DNA of 64,000 nucleotides from Papilionanthe hookeriana x Papilionanthe teres. Lineage: Eukaryota > Streptophyta > Magnoliopsida > Asparagales > Orchidaceae. Position numbers and translations under genes: made by a program. Location of the stretch: positions 141,719,665 through 141,783,664 of the forward strand of contig CM040424.1 in the NCBI GenBank assembly GCA_022702705.1, in the 5' to 3' direction. Under the pieces are notes generated by a model, which was given only the letters and a program-made list of their open reading frames with translations, had not been told where the DNA came from and made no database searches. Below are positions 37,019 to 49,126 of this stretch, piece by piece; within the stretch, counting starts at the first letter, position 1; each line of letters opens with the position of its first letter.

Positions 37019-39454
37019 TGTCGGCATATTTTTAGGTTGTGTGTTATCTTAAAGGGGGGGTCGCCTAACAGAAGCTGTCGGCGAATTTTTAATTTAATTA
37101 AAATAAATAATTTGAAAAGTAGTATTTGATTTTGAAAATAATTTTAAATTTGAAGGTTTTAAGATATGAGATTAAACCGATCTCACATCCTAAATAGTTT
37201 ATATAAACGAGCACCGCGCCACAAACCGTGTATCTATCCCTAAGGATAAACACACCGCTCGACGGTGGGGCTCGATTAAATAAACTAGAAGATTTGTGAC
37301 ATCCGTTTGGTCCGCGAACCAATTTTATAAGCCGACAAAATTCCCCCGCTTAATATGAAAACATTAAACGAGGTTTATATTACCTGAGTTCTTTAAAATT
37401 CTCTATAAGGGCAAGCCCCTATAGTTAATTACATCTTAAGTGATGGGAATCACCTAAGAAAACTCTCGATAATAATCAATATTTCTGCTCTCAAGGATCT
37501 TAAAGTTTAAGATTTTCAAGGGATTGAAATTTGGAATTTCAATAGGGAATGGATCAAATTTGGAACATTTTGTTTTGGGAATCCAAAGGAAGAAAAGTAG
37601 GAGAAATCACAGATTCGAAGTGAACTTTGGTAATTTGCCGACTATCCTATTGTTTGGCTTGGATTTAAGAAAGTCCTAATATTTATTTAAATGTTTTTGA
37701 TTTTGCCAATTTTAGTTAATTAGGACTTATATTTATATGATAGAATCATACAAATAGCCTTGAAGATGTGAGGGTTTATGTCGTATCGGACGACTACCTC
37801 GGAATCCTAAGTCCGGTTAGGGCTTAATTTGCAAGGCAAATGCCTAACAAAAGGTTGAGGATTTATGTTGCACTAGGCAAACTACCTCGAAATCCTATGG
37901 CTTGGTTATTTAACTCTAGGAACGTTTTGCTGAAGTAGGTTCAAGTTTTGCTGACGACGATGGCCGTGCTGCCCACCATGCTCCGAGCTCCTTATTGTTG
38001 CAGAGGTTTAGTTTTAGAAATCATAAATCAGGAGATGAGAAAAGTGTTTTGGTTTAGAGAAGTCTTAATTTTCCAAGTGTTTTTTTTGTGTTTTGATTAA
38101 AACAAATCTTAAAGTTGATTATAACGACACCGGTTAAGATCCCACGGTTCCATCCTTCCGGCATCATTATTTTTATCGGATTCACTTAGTCCGTATGAAT
38201 TTGCTAAACTCAATCGAATGAGTTCCACACTTTCATTTAGACAGTGGGAAATCCCGTTAAGCAACACGTAGGTTACATCATCCGAGGTATTCCCGATCAT
38301 CCAACAGGACGTTTTAATTTAGTTGTAATTGTAGTTTTGTGTTCCGCTTGTGATTAAATTTTGAGTTGTTTTATATTTTGAAATGTTGTGGCGGTGAATT
38401 TTATCTCGCAATGACTTTTAACTTAGTTTTGGTTTCGGTTTTAGGGTCTATCCTAAAGGTGTGGGTTTTCATGCAACGATTGTTTATCATGCAAGAAAAG
38501 TAAAGTACATTTGTAAGAAAGTAAATTGCAGGAAAGTAAATCGCAATAAAATAAAAGCGTACACCGGAGGGTCTTCCCGTCATCCCAAGCTACACTTAAA
38601 ACACAATTAGAATATTTAAGCAAGTTCCTAGGTAAAGCTAAGGGAAATGTTATGGTTTTCTACCAAATTCCTAATCATATAGCTAGTCATTTTCTATGAC
38701 GTCTAGGTTCCTTGTGTTTTGGTTTGAAGACGATTTTCTTCATCAAAGAATAATTAAATTCAATTGTTCTTATAAATGTCCTATCATATTGAGGAAGTGC
38801 TTAAGAAGAATCTTAAACATCTTTTCAATATTTCTAGGATTGTTTTAAGTCCAAATGGGTTTAATTATACAAATGAATTAATCGTCCGAGAATTCAAGTT
38901 TTGTTGTTATCTTGCTCGATGAACTAGGACATTTGAATATCCTATAAGTGAAGTAACATTTCATTTAATGTTCGTTTAGGAGTTATGATAACTAAAACTT
39001 TCAAGGGTAAATTGGTATTCAAAAGATTTGATTTAAGTTGAAGGGTTTAAATTTGGAATAGTGTTCAAGTTGCTTTATATTTAATTTCTTTCTGTTTTAG
39101 GTGATGTTATATTTAATTTAATTTAATTTAATTTAATTGAGTTTTAATTTTAATTTAATTCAATTGAGTTTGATTTGATGTTAAATTAATTTAATTTGAT
39201 TTGATTTAATTTAATTTAATTATTTAATTTAATTTAATTTAATTTAATTTAATTTAATTTAATTTAATTTAATTATTCAATTTAATTTAATTTATTTAAT
39301 TTAATTTAATTTAATTTAATTTTAATTCATTTGATTTGATTTAATTTAGTTTAATTTAATTTGATTTAATTTATTTCATTTAATTTAATTTAATTATTCA
39401 ATTTAATTCAATTTATTTAATTTAATTTAGTTTAATTTAATTATTTAATTTAAT

Positions 39455-39487
<33 letters not shown>

Positions 39488-39504
39488 ATTTAATTTAATT
39501 TAAT

Positions 39505-39537
<33 letters not shown>

Positions 39538-42500
39538 ATTTAATTTTTTAATTTTAATTGAATTTTTTTTTAAAAGAGTTTAATAATTTAATTTTAGTTT
39601 AATGATTAAGTCTTTTAATATTTTAAATTTGAGTTATCATTTTAATTAAGAATTGAATATTAATGAGATAATTAATTTAGAGATTTTTAAATTAAAGAAT
39701 AAATCTCTTCCTAATAATATCCCTATTTTAATAATTCCAATTTTATTATTCTTCCAAATTTAATCAATTATTTAATTAAGGTTTAATTATTTTAAAATTG
39801 TTTAATGGGTTTCTACCCTTTAATTATTTGAATTTCAATCATCCAAATCAGATTATGATCAAATATTTTACTTGTTAATTTTTTATTAAACCTAAAAAAT
39901 TTAATTAAGGATTAAAATTTTAATTACCACTTTACCCTTTAAGCTTAATAATTTCATAACTCACTAAATTGAACTCAAATGAACTTGAAATTTTTATGTG
40001 ACTTCGCTCATATGTCAATAAAGACATGAGAGGAGAGAATGTGATTTTTCTGCATTTAATTTATTTATATAATTATTTTTGGTAGAAAATAGAGATTTTC
40101 AAGGAAAATTTAATAACATGACCAAGGGAAAGTTTCTGTCCTTAAGAAAATTAGGGGACATTCCTAATGACCAGAGAACCACTTGGACCAATTTTGGTGA
40201 TTTTTTGAATTATATTATTTTTATTATAATTATTTTAAATTTTGGAGTGTTAATTAATTTAAAAATAAAATAAATGTTGAAAAATGAATTTTATATTTTT
40301 CAAAAATCTCCCTGATAACAAGGAAACCAGAGAAGCAAATTTTGTAATTTTTTGATTTTTCTATGATTTATTATAATTATTTTAGTGAAAATACTAGAAA
40401 ATACATTTTTTTAATTTTAAAATTACCCTAGGGATTTAAAATTTAATATCTCACTAAATAGACCTAAGAAAAATGTGGAATTTGTTCCTATGTGATTAAA
40501 ATTCAAAATGTGACATTTTGGTGAATTTTATTATTTTTGTGATTTTTATTATTTTTTAATTATTAAAAATATTAAAATATTATTAAAAATCAACTTTTTT
40601 AGAAAATTGAAATTTTAATTTTCTTAGGTTCCTCTGATATCAGAGAGGCCCCAAAACCAATTTAGTGAATTTTTGAAGTGTATTTTAAAAGTTATGAATT
40701 TTTAAAGTTTAAAATGGCTAAGTGGCTTAATCAACCCAATTAGTGGGGCTAACCAAGTCCAATTGACCTCAAACTTTTATGGTGGATTCCTCTGATCCTA
40801 AAGGTCAGTGGAGAATTGATTTCAAGTCAATTTGATGCCTGGTTAACTCTAATTAAATAAAGACCTATTTTGGGTGTTTAAGCCAATTAGGGTTGTTTTA
40901 AGTGAACTAAGTCAAAACCTATTTTTCCTAGGGTTCTCTGGTCATAAGGAACATCACCAAATTTTCCTAGAATTTATTTCACAACATGCTATTTATTGGA
41001 ATTAAAATACTCAAAACAATAGCACTAAATTTGGAAAATCAATAACTTTTCATAGGGATGGCCTCCGACTTTGAAAAATTCGGGGAATGTTCCCAAATTC
41101 AGAGGCTTCAAAAGCCCTATGGTCTCATGTCATGGTGAATTGTATACATGCATGGAGAATTAAAATAATGCAGAGAGTAAATAAATTATAAAAAATAAAA
41201 TACTTGATGAAATTAAATGATTTCTTTTCCACATTATTCTCCTCTGTTCACTGAGCAAGAGGGTATTTTTATTTTATTTTTTTGATTTTTCTACACAGAG
41301 ATGTGAATTTTTTGAAGTTTAGGGAATTAAATAAATAGAAAAATACCCTAATTTTCTATTTATCCACGCGGCGCCGCGTCAACCTCGGCAGCTCCGAACG
41401 CACACGCGTCGCGCTCCCATTCGACGCCGCCACCTGAGTCAGCGCTTCCGGGGCCCGCTGTATCGTTCCGTCTTCTGATCCGACGCGATCCTGGCCGTCC
41501 GTCCGCGCGTGTATTGAATGGACGGCATCCGTTCATCGTCCCCGAGCGTCCTCACCCGAGAGCCGTCCACACTAAATCCCTAAGATCTCACTCGATACTC
41601 AATGGATTTTCATGTTCTTGTGCTCTATGGATTCGTCTTGAAGAGACGAACACATCTATACGGCTATCATGCATTGAAACTAAGGCATTTGAAATGGAGA
41701 ATCTCCAGAAGCTCGGGATAAAGAATTAGCTCATACCTTTGCTCAGAGAAGTGTGGCTTCAATCTGAGAGTTGTTGCACCTTCGATTGGATCCCGACAAG
41801 CTCCGCATGAAGTCTCCCGGTCGCAGTGAATTGTCCGGATGTGATTTCGACCAAGCCCGATCACAAAGCTTGGAGGCTCGGAGCAACCGGGTGGCCTCGG
41901 AGATGGGGCTTTTGCTGGCGGACACCTTCCCTCGGTCCAGTGAAGGTGTAGAACCAATCAATTTGGGGATTGGCTCACCGTGGAGAAGTGTCCCGGTTTT
42001 GGGTGGAATTTCAACTGCGAAATTGAGCTCACAGAGAAGAAATGGCAGGGGGATCTCACTGGGGATCAAGTGCTCTGTGTATGGGGAGGAGTCTGGAACA
42101 ATTTTGGCAGAGTTTCCTTAAGGTTTGTTTTCAGCTCTTCTCATGGCCGAGAGGGGTGGAGTTTAAATAGGAGAGGGTGGAGGGCCTCCCTGGGGGAGTT
42201 GAGGCATGGGATCAGCCTGCTCCGGTGAGGAGAAGAACAGCCATGGTGGCCATCGTGGGCATGGGGCAACTCGGCAGGTGAGAATTCCAAACTCGGGCTC
42301 ACATGATGCTCTCGGGTGTGGTGTTTTCCGGCGATCCAGGCGGCCGGCCGGCAGGCATGGGTCACCATCTCGACCGGGGAGGTCGGGGCTCGGCAATGGT
42401 GAAGTCAATTGGGCTTCGGACATGTGTAAAGTGTTTCGAATTAAAATGGAATGGAGAGGGGGTCATTTTGGCCTTAATTTGGTCAACCCATTGATTTGGG

Positions 42501-44570
42501 TTGGGTGCACCTCCCCATGGCCTGATTTTGGGCCGAGAGGATCAGTTGGGTCGGCCAAGGGAGAGTGGTGTGGTCTCCATCCATGATGAGGTGGCTAAGC
42601 ATGGTTTAGTGTGTGACATGCTTAAGGTAAAAAAGGGGTTAAGGAGGATTAGGAAAGGGGCTCCTCCTTTTGCCATTAATGGCTTGATCACATGTCAAGC
42701 CTTCCATGGCTTCATGTGGCTTGTCCATGGCTTGCATGGCTCACCTTTGGCTCCATTTGGCTTGGGAAAAGCTTGGGTCAATTTCATGAAAATGGGTTTT
42801 AAGAATTTTTGGTAATTTGATGGAAATTTGTGTGAAACTTGATTTGGAATAATTTGATGGTGAATTTAGGACTTAGGTAATGGATTTAATTAAGTGGATG
42901 ACAAATGGAGATGTCATGTGGGCTTTAGGGTAGATTTTGGGCCTTTGGATGTGGTGAAGTGGGCTTTTAGGAAAGTTTTAAGGGAAATGGGCTTTTTGAT
43001 TTTAGGATGGGCATTTGGGTAAAACTTTTTGTGAAGAACTTTGTTAAATAAATGTCATAATTGGTTTATGGATGTTCTATGAAGGGCTTGGAATCAATTT
43101 GATGTGATTTGGAGTTGAATTGGTTTGAATTTGGGATTATTTGGTAAGTGGGCCTATGTAGGTCCAAGTGGGCTAACTTGGGCTAATGTTGGGCTAGGGT
43201 TGAAATTGATATAAAATCAATGTTGAGAAATGTTTATGGGGGTGTTTCAAAGAGGTTTTGGCTTTGGTTGGGCTTTGATTTTGGGGTTTGGGCTCATTTG
43301 GGTTAGGTTTGGGTTTAGGTCAAAAATGGGTCCTTTAGCCTTGGGTTGAATTTGAGTGGGGTTTGGGTCTAAATTTGGGCAAATCATGTTAGTTTTTTGT
43401 TTGTGGGAATGTTAAGGAAGATTTAGAAAAGATTTGGGGTTAATTGGAATTGAATTGGGTGAGTTTGGGTTAGGTTTGGGTCATGGGTCCAAATTGGGCT
43501 TTAAGGCCAAAAGTGAGATTGGATCCAAATGTCAATCAAATTGGGCTTGGATTTGTTCTAGATTGGTATTTAGGATATTGAATTGAAGTTTAGAATTGAA
43601 TTGGACCAAAATTGGGGTCAATTGGGTAGGTTTGGTTTGACATTGGGTTCACTTAGGGTTAAAATGAGTCAAATTGGGGGTTTTGACAAAAATAGGGTAA
43701 ATTGACAAAATTGGCCCATGGTGTAGTTGGACAAAATGAAATTGGGAATATTTGGGATTTTCTGGAATTTTCTGGGAATTTTCTTAATTTTTGGATTTTT
43801 TAGGTCAAGAGGGGTATTTTGGGTATTTGGAGGGTATTGGGAGGTTTTCTTGGAATTTTTGGTTTTTTTTGGTATGGATGATCAGTTTAAGTGATGTGGA
43901 AATGTTTGGGATTGATTTTGGAGAATTTTGGATAATTTGGAAATTTTTGAGAAATTTGGGTAATTTCAAGGTTTTGGGTAGAGTTAGCGTGTGTAGGGTC
44001 CCGGGGTCAAAAATTGAAAATTTGGGAAATTGAATATTGGGTGAATGTAAGTGGAAAGAAGTCATTTTGGTTGAGCCATGAAGCCATGTCAAGCCCATGT
44101 GAGCCATGAAGGGACCCATTTGAGGCATTCACTATGTTGTTCCTAACCCTCTTACCGAGGGCTTGTGGGTTAAGGACCATCCATGTGAATCACCCACATG
44201 AGTCAGGAGGTCGAGTTAGGTATGGGTGTGGTTTTAGGAGGTATGTGGAAGTGTAGTGTGTAGGTGTAGTGTATAAGTGTAGTGTGTGTAAGTCAGCCCC
44301 TCCACTGCACTGTGCCACCTGCAGGGGCCCTAAGGCCAAAGAGTCCTATAGGAACTCATCCTTTAAACTTCCACATCCGATTTCAACCCTCTAGGTGATT
44401 AGGGGTCTACGATCAAGTTTGTGGAGTTTGCGGGGAGTTAAGAAGTGGTTTGAATTTCTAAAAGGTGGGTCCCAATTCTAGTCCTCTAAGACAGTCAAAG
44501 GAAAAGCCTAAGGCTAGATCCTAAGTACTAAAGAGAAGAAGAGAAGACCTCATCAAAAATGAGGTCAACA
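37019..44570 (-). mobile_element. Solo LTR 2 (7552 bp), nested in pol of A
   Basis: A complete giant LTR in minus orientation with + strand ends TGTCGGCATATTTTTAGG and GAGGTCAACA, flanked by ACAGT duplications and with no internal region. Inverted features within it are the ATTAA array (about 39105-39560), CpG block (about 41360-41540), stem-loop (41632-41650) and an intact TATTTAAA (42172-42179, minus). Short frames in it (for example 42206-42586 or 43791-44033) are GC-rich or low-complexity and not genes. Confidence 0.93.
42172..42179 (-). promoter_or_regulatory. TATA box of solo LTR 2
   Basis: TATTTAAA on the minus strand, 2391 bases from the LTR start, matching the offset in other copies. 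If active it would drive antisense transcription into the protease/gag part of A. Confidence 0.5.
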
Positions 44571-44575
44571 ACAGT

Positions 44576-45540
44576 GCATCAAAGGTGGCTTACAACCATT
44601 CTCCGTACATGAAATTGGAATCCATGAAGATGCAGCTTATTATGCACCTCCGAAGAAAACAATCTTCTCCAGAGATACCATAATGAATGAAGCAAAAGAA
44701 ATTCAGGATGACGAAGAACCTGAAGTTCTAGTCCAACAGTCACTCACCACTCCCTTATGGCGAGATGGTGAAGGTTTCTCCACAACTCGCATCCGAGGTC
44801 GAGGCCGGGGACGAGGTCGTGGTAGAGACGTTAGGACAGTTGGACAGAGGAAACCAGCCATCGATGTTGATTGGGAAGACGAGCTTCGAAGAAGAAAAGA
44901 AATCAAGCAAGAAGCAAGTGACAATAAGTCGGAGGAAGCCGCAATTCAGGATCCCGCTCGAAGATGAAAAGAATGAAGAATATAAATTGATGTACGAGAA
45001 GATTAACCACTATGTACATACTATGACCCTGACCCCGATCCATTCTAATAAGATCGAGGGTATGGTGGTCAAAGAGGTACGTAGCGGCGGTGCAAAGCCC
45101 ATCAAATTCTACCGTGGTGCTCCTTCCTCCAAAACCGAAAATAATGTACAATTCGAAGATGTCACTTCATCGAATTAATGGAATTACCTTTTGAGTGGTA
45201 CTCTCCCTGTGTTCAAAATTTAATTTAGCGTGGTTTCTTACCTCGACAATGGACAAAAGGTCAATCACAACATTTTGAAAAATTATGGAATAACTCCGGT
45301 CGTCCACCCAATTCAAAGCATGGTCTCGGATTCGACACAATAGGATCAGTTGACGATACTGAATTTTGCTTGGTTGTCACTTGCGAGTCTAATGAAAACT
45401 ACATGGAAACTACAGAAGAATTTGAAGATTTACAAATGGAGACGCTCCACCGAATTCGAAGAAGATATTAAATCTACAATAGATGAGTTAACGGAAGTTA
45501 ACTTAGGTACTAGCGAAGAGCCTAGACCTACCTTTGTTAG
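44576..45540 (+). pseudogene. pol: Element A protease-RT linker with Arg-Gly tract
   Basis: The coding sequence resumes after the solo LTR (EDAAYYAPPKKTIFSRDT). At 44788-44826 lies an Arg/Gly alternation (RIRGRGRGRGRGRDVR), a composition typical of RNA-binding RG tracts. Then come INHYVHTMTLTPIH and KPIKFYRGAP (about 45000-45122), and GLGFDTIGSVDD (about 45320). The frame shifts at 44967, 45178 and around 45400. Element D shows the same order. No enzyme domain recognised. Confidence 0.65.
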
Positions 45541-46400
45541 CTCCTTACTCGATAAAGAAGACTCCGAAGAAATAATCAAGTTATTAATGGAATTTAAATA
45601 TCGTTTTGCTTCGGAACTACGATGAGATGCCGGGATTAGCTCCGGAGGTCGCAGATCCATAAGCTAGGAGTGGATCCTACTTTTGTTCCGATCGGACAAG
45701 GTTCCGGAAGAATGCGTCTAGAAATCGAACAACAAGTCATAGTCGAAGTTAAAAAGCTAATAGACGCTAAATTTGTCCGTGAAGAACAATACCCGACTTG
45801 GTTAGCCAATGTGGTGCCGCTTAGAAAGAAGAATGGTCAAATCGGAATTTGTGTGAATTTCGAGAGATTTAAACAAGGCATGTCCAAAAGATGAATTTCC
45901 TCTACCGATCCTGCAATTAATGATCGACATTGCTTCAACACATGAAATATTCTCATTCATGGATAGATCTTCGGGATACAACCGGATAAAAATGGCTCCA
46001 GAAGATGAAAAACTTACGAGCATTCGAATGCCGATCGGAGTATATTGCTACACAGTGATGCCATTCGGACTGAAGAATGCAGGAGCAACATACCAGAGAG
46101 CGATGACAAGAATTTTTGATGATCTCATCCACAATCAAGTCGAATACTACGTGGATGATATAGTCATCAAAAGCAAAGTAAAGGAAAACCACCTATATGA
46201 TTTGAGAATTGTTTTCGAACGATTAAGACAATTTAACCTTAAGATGAATCCCTTAAAATGCGCCTTCGGCGTCACCTCCGGGAAATTCTTAGGATTCGTT
46301 GTCCGACAACGTGGAATTGAAATCGACCCGGAAAAGATTAAAGCTATCTTAGAAATGCCGCCTCCCAAAACCTTAAAACAACTATGATCTTTTCAAGGGA
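45541..46400 (+). pseudogene. pol: Element A reverse transcriptase
   Basis: Motifs in order are YPTWLANVVPLRKKNGQIG, FSFMDRSSGYNRIKMAPEDE with the first catalytic Asp, VMPFGLKNAGATYQRAM, YYVDDIVIKSK with catalytic Asp codons at 46154-46159, and LKMNPLKCAFGVTSGKFLGF. Breaks: a deletion or frameshift near 45610-45665, another near 45870 (after NFERFKQG), and TGA at 46385 directly before SFQGKLAYLRRF. The fold is the Ty3/gypsy reverse transcriptase. D has the same motifs with more decay. Confidence 0.9.
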
Positions 46401-46402
46401 AG

Positions 46403-47445
46403 TTGGCATATCTTCGACGCTTTATCTCAAACTTGTCAGGTATGTGTCAGCCTTTCTCGGCACTAGTTAAAAAGGACGCCAAATTTATTTGGGAAGAGAG
46501 ATGCCGGAGGGCGTTCGAGGACATTAAGCAATATTTAATGACACCTCCCGTCTTAGCGACCCTGGTCTCGAGTAGACCGTCGATACTTTATACCGCGGCT
46601 TTAGACGACTCTCTCGGAGCCTTGTTAGCCAGAGTCAATGATGAGGGTAAAGAAAATGCTTTTTACTACCTAAGCCGTCGCTTACTTCCGACGGAAGTAA
46701 GGTATCCCGCAATTGAAAAACACTATTTGGCCCTGATCTTTGCCGCTCAAAAGCTCAGGCACTACATGCTTTCTCATAAGGTCAACCTGATCTCAAAATT
46801 TAATCCATTGCAATACTTGATGACTCGTCCAACGCTTTCCGGCAGACTCGCCAGGTGGTCAATGATATTATTGCAATTCGATATAACTTTCGTGCCTCTT
46901 TGTGCCGTAAAGGGACAAGTCCTAGCAGACTTTCTCGCAGCACACCCTTTGCCGGCAGAATCTCCTCTCAATGACGACTTGCCAGATGAACAAATAATGA
47001 GCTTAGAAGACCCTGATGATCGACGTTGGGAATTATATTTTGACGGAGCATCTTCAGCACACAAAGATGAAGAATCGCAAGTGATAGTGCCCGGTAAGGC
47101 AGGAATCGGACTAATCTTTATAACACCGGAGCGGGGGATGTTAAGATACTCCTACCACTTGACAGAGCCGTGTACAAACAACGAAGCAGAATACGAAGCC
47201 CTCATAACAGGACTGGAATTAGCTATTCAAATGGGGATAACAGACATCAACATCTACGTTGATTCGCAACTAATCATTCAACAGATCGCCGGACAGTACA
47301 GGATTTTAAAGCCAAGACTCGAGCAATACTTCCAGTATGCCATACAGTTGTTGGAACAGATTTCGAATGTGACGATCTACAAAATTCCCAGAAAATAACA
47401 TTCTTTAGCAGATGCGTTAGCTCGCCTCGCAAAAGAATTTGCATG
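46403..47445 (+). pseudogene. pol: Element A dual RNase H (gypsy-type plus archaeal-type)
   Basis: The frame 46403-47398 (331 codons) begins in the RT thumb (LAYLRRFISNLSG). The gypsy RNase H follows: Asp68/Asp69 in ALDDSLGALL and Glu105 in YPAIEKHYLAL. After the connection (GQVLADFLAAHPLP, 171-184) comes a second RNase H with Asp214 (LYFDGASSA), Glu261 (NNEAEYEALITG) and Asp287 (IYVDSQLIIQQ). The final Asp (LADALA) lies after a single TAA at 47396. Two RNase H domains are the mark of the Tat clade. RNase H removes the RNA strand after first-strand synthesis. Confidence 0.9.
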
Positions 47446-47446
47446 C

Positions 47447-48829
47447 TTGCAAGATGAATCAGTGGAAGTGTTAGTTCACGGACGTCAGGTCCTATCACAG
47501 CTCGACATAGACACAATACACAAGTCAGAAAAAGAAGAAGAATCAGTTGCAACAGTGACAGAAAACACAGAAGATTGGCGACAACCATTAATAGACTACC
47601 TACAAACGAGAAAACTACTGAGACGATAGGTCGCTAGCCCATCGGATCAAGAAAAGAACTCCGTCCTACGCATTAATAAACAACACGTTATACGAAGGTC
47701 TTTCGATCAAATGTGGCTAAGGTGCCTAAGCGGGTCCGAGGCCCGTGAAATTGTTAAAAAGGTGCATTCGGGACTCGTGGCGCTCACCGAGTGGGGTCCG
47801 AAGATGAAAATGAAAATTAAAATACTAGGGTACTACCGGCCCTCGATGATGACCAACCGCATGAAAATCGCCAAGAGCCGTCACCAATGCCGAGTGCACG
47901 GAGTGGTTCTACACCAACCTCCAAATGTGCTACATCCGACAATTGCGTCGTAGCCATTCGAATGTTGAGGCACGGATATAGTGGGTCCAATAGAACCACC
48001 ATCTTCAAAAGGATATCGCTTCATTCTTGCGACTACAGATTACTTTTCCAAGTGGGCAGAGGCGGTCCACTTAGAGAAGTGAAAGCACACCACGTGCTAC
48101 GGCTTTTCAAGAACCAAGTTATCTACCGTTTCGGAGTGCCGCGCGAGATCATCTCGGATAACGGGTCGGCATTCGAAGCACACAAATCAACAATTTTGTC
48201 AAGAGACACGGAATCGACTGGCGATATTCAACATTTTACTACCCAAGAGCAAACGGCCTGGCTGAGGCTTTTAATAAAACTCTCGTTCAAATTTTAAAGA
48301 AAACTTTGAACGATAATAAGAAAAATTGGCACGAGAAGTTATTAGAAGCCTTATGGGCCTACCGGACAACCTTCAGAACTCCTACTCAAGCTACACCTTA
48401 CGCTTTGGTGTATGGGTCCGAGGTAGTGTTACCCTTAGAGGTTCGGCCTTCCTCCACTCGAATTGCGATTGCAAACAAAATCACGACGGAAGAGAATGCC
48501 AAGTTATGACTAGAGGAATTAGAAAGCCTGGAAGGGAAAAGACTTGCAGCGCAGCAGAATTTAGAACTATACCAAGCTAAGATGGTTCAAGCCCATGACA
48601 TACTGGTCCGCCCTAGAACCTTCAAAGTTGGTGACTTAGTTCTCGTTCTCAAGAGGCCTATCCTTGCACACCGCAAGATAGGAGGAAAATTTGAACCCAC
48701 TTGGGAAGGGCCGTTTGTGGTTGAGGCAGTCTACTCAGGAGGCTCCTACCAACTAGTGAACTGTCAAGGAGAACGACATATGCTTCCGATCAACGGACGA
48801 TACATGAAGAAGTATTATGCTACCTGATG
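47447..48829 (+). pseudogene. pol: Element A integrase
   Basis: The N-terminal part (47447-47953) includes VEVLVHGRQVLSQLDIDTIH and MWLRCLSGSEA; the zinc-binding His/Cys set is damaged by frameshift near 47785. The catalytic core has Asp at 47974 (TDIVGPIEPP), Asp at 48157 (ISDNGSA) and Glu at 48264 (LAEAFNKT). The first spacing is 61 codons; the second is 107 bases, one short of the 36 codons of a D-x35-E core, so a base is lost between them. The C-terminal part (48582-48827) has VGDLVLVLKRP and KFEPTWEGPFVVEAVYSGGS and ends with no chromodomain. The integrase inserts element DNA into the genome. Confidence 0.88.
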
Positions 48830-48830
48830 T

Positions 48831-49126
48831 TTCGAAGGAATGAATTCTTCATCCCTAGAAGCACGGGCGAAGTAATTACTTATGACTGGGTCCGAACCCA
48901 AAAATAATAAAAAATGTACTAAAAAAATAATAATAAAATCATGATAATAAAGTTTTCCTTGTTTTCTCTTCCAAATCAAAATCTCTTTCCTGATCTTATC
49001 CCACTTCATTCCTGTTAAATTTAAAAATATAAAAGTAATAAAAAAAACTGTCTTTAATAAACATTTTCTTAATGTTCTTGTTCTTAGTACAACCCCTGAT
49101 CCTTTTCCTTGTCTTTTCGCAGGGAA
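48831..49126 (+). other. Intron-like spacer between integrase and AlkB ORF
   Basis: AT-rich (runs such as AAAAAAATAATAATAAAATC), non-coding, ending in a pyrimidine tract and CAG (TCCTTTTCCTTGTCTTTTCGCAG, ending 49122), five bases before ATG 49127. GTAATTAC near 48871 is a possible donor. Element D has the same layout (12651-12926). I infer a splice acceptor for a spliced mRNA expressing the AlkB ORF; there are no transcript data. Confidence 0.45.
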
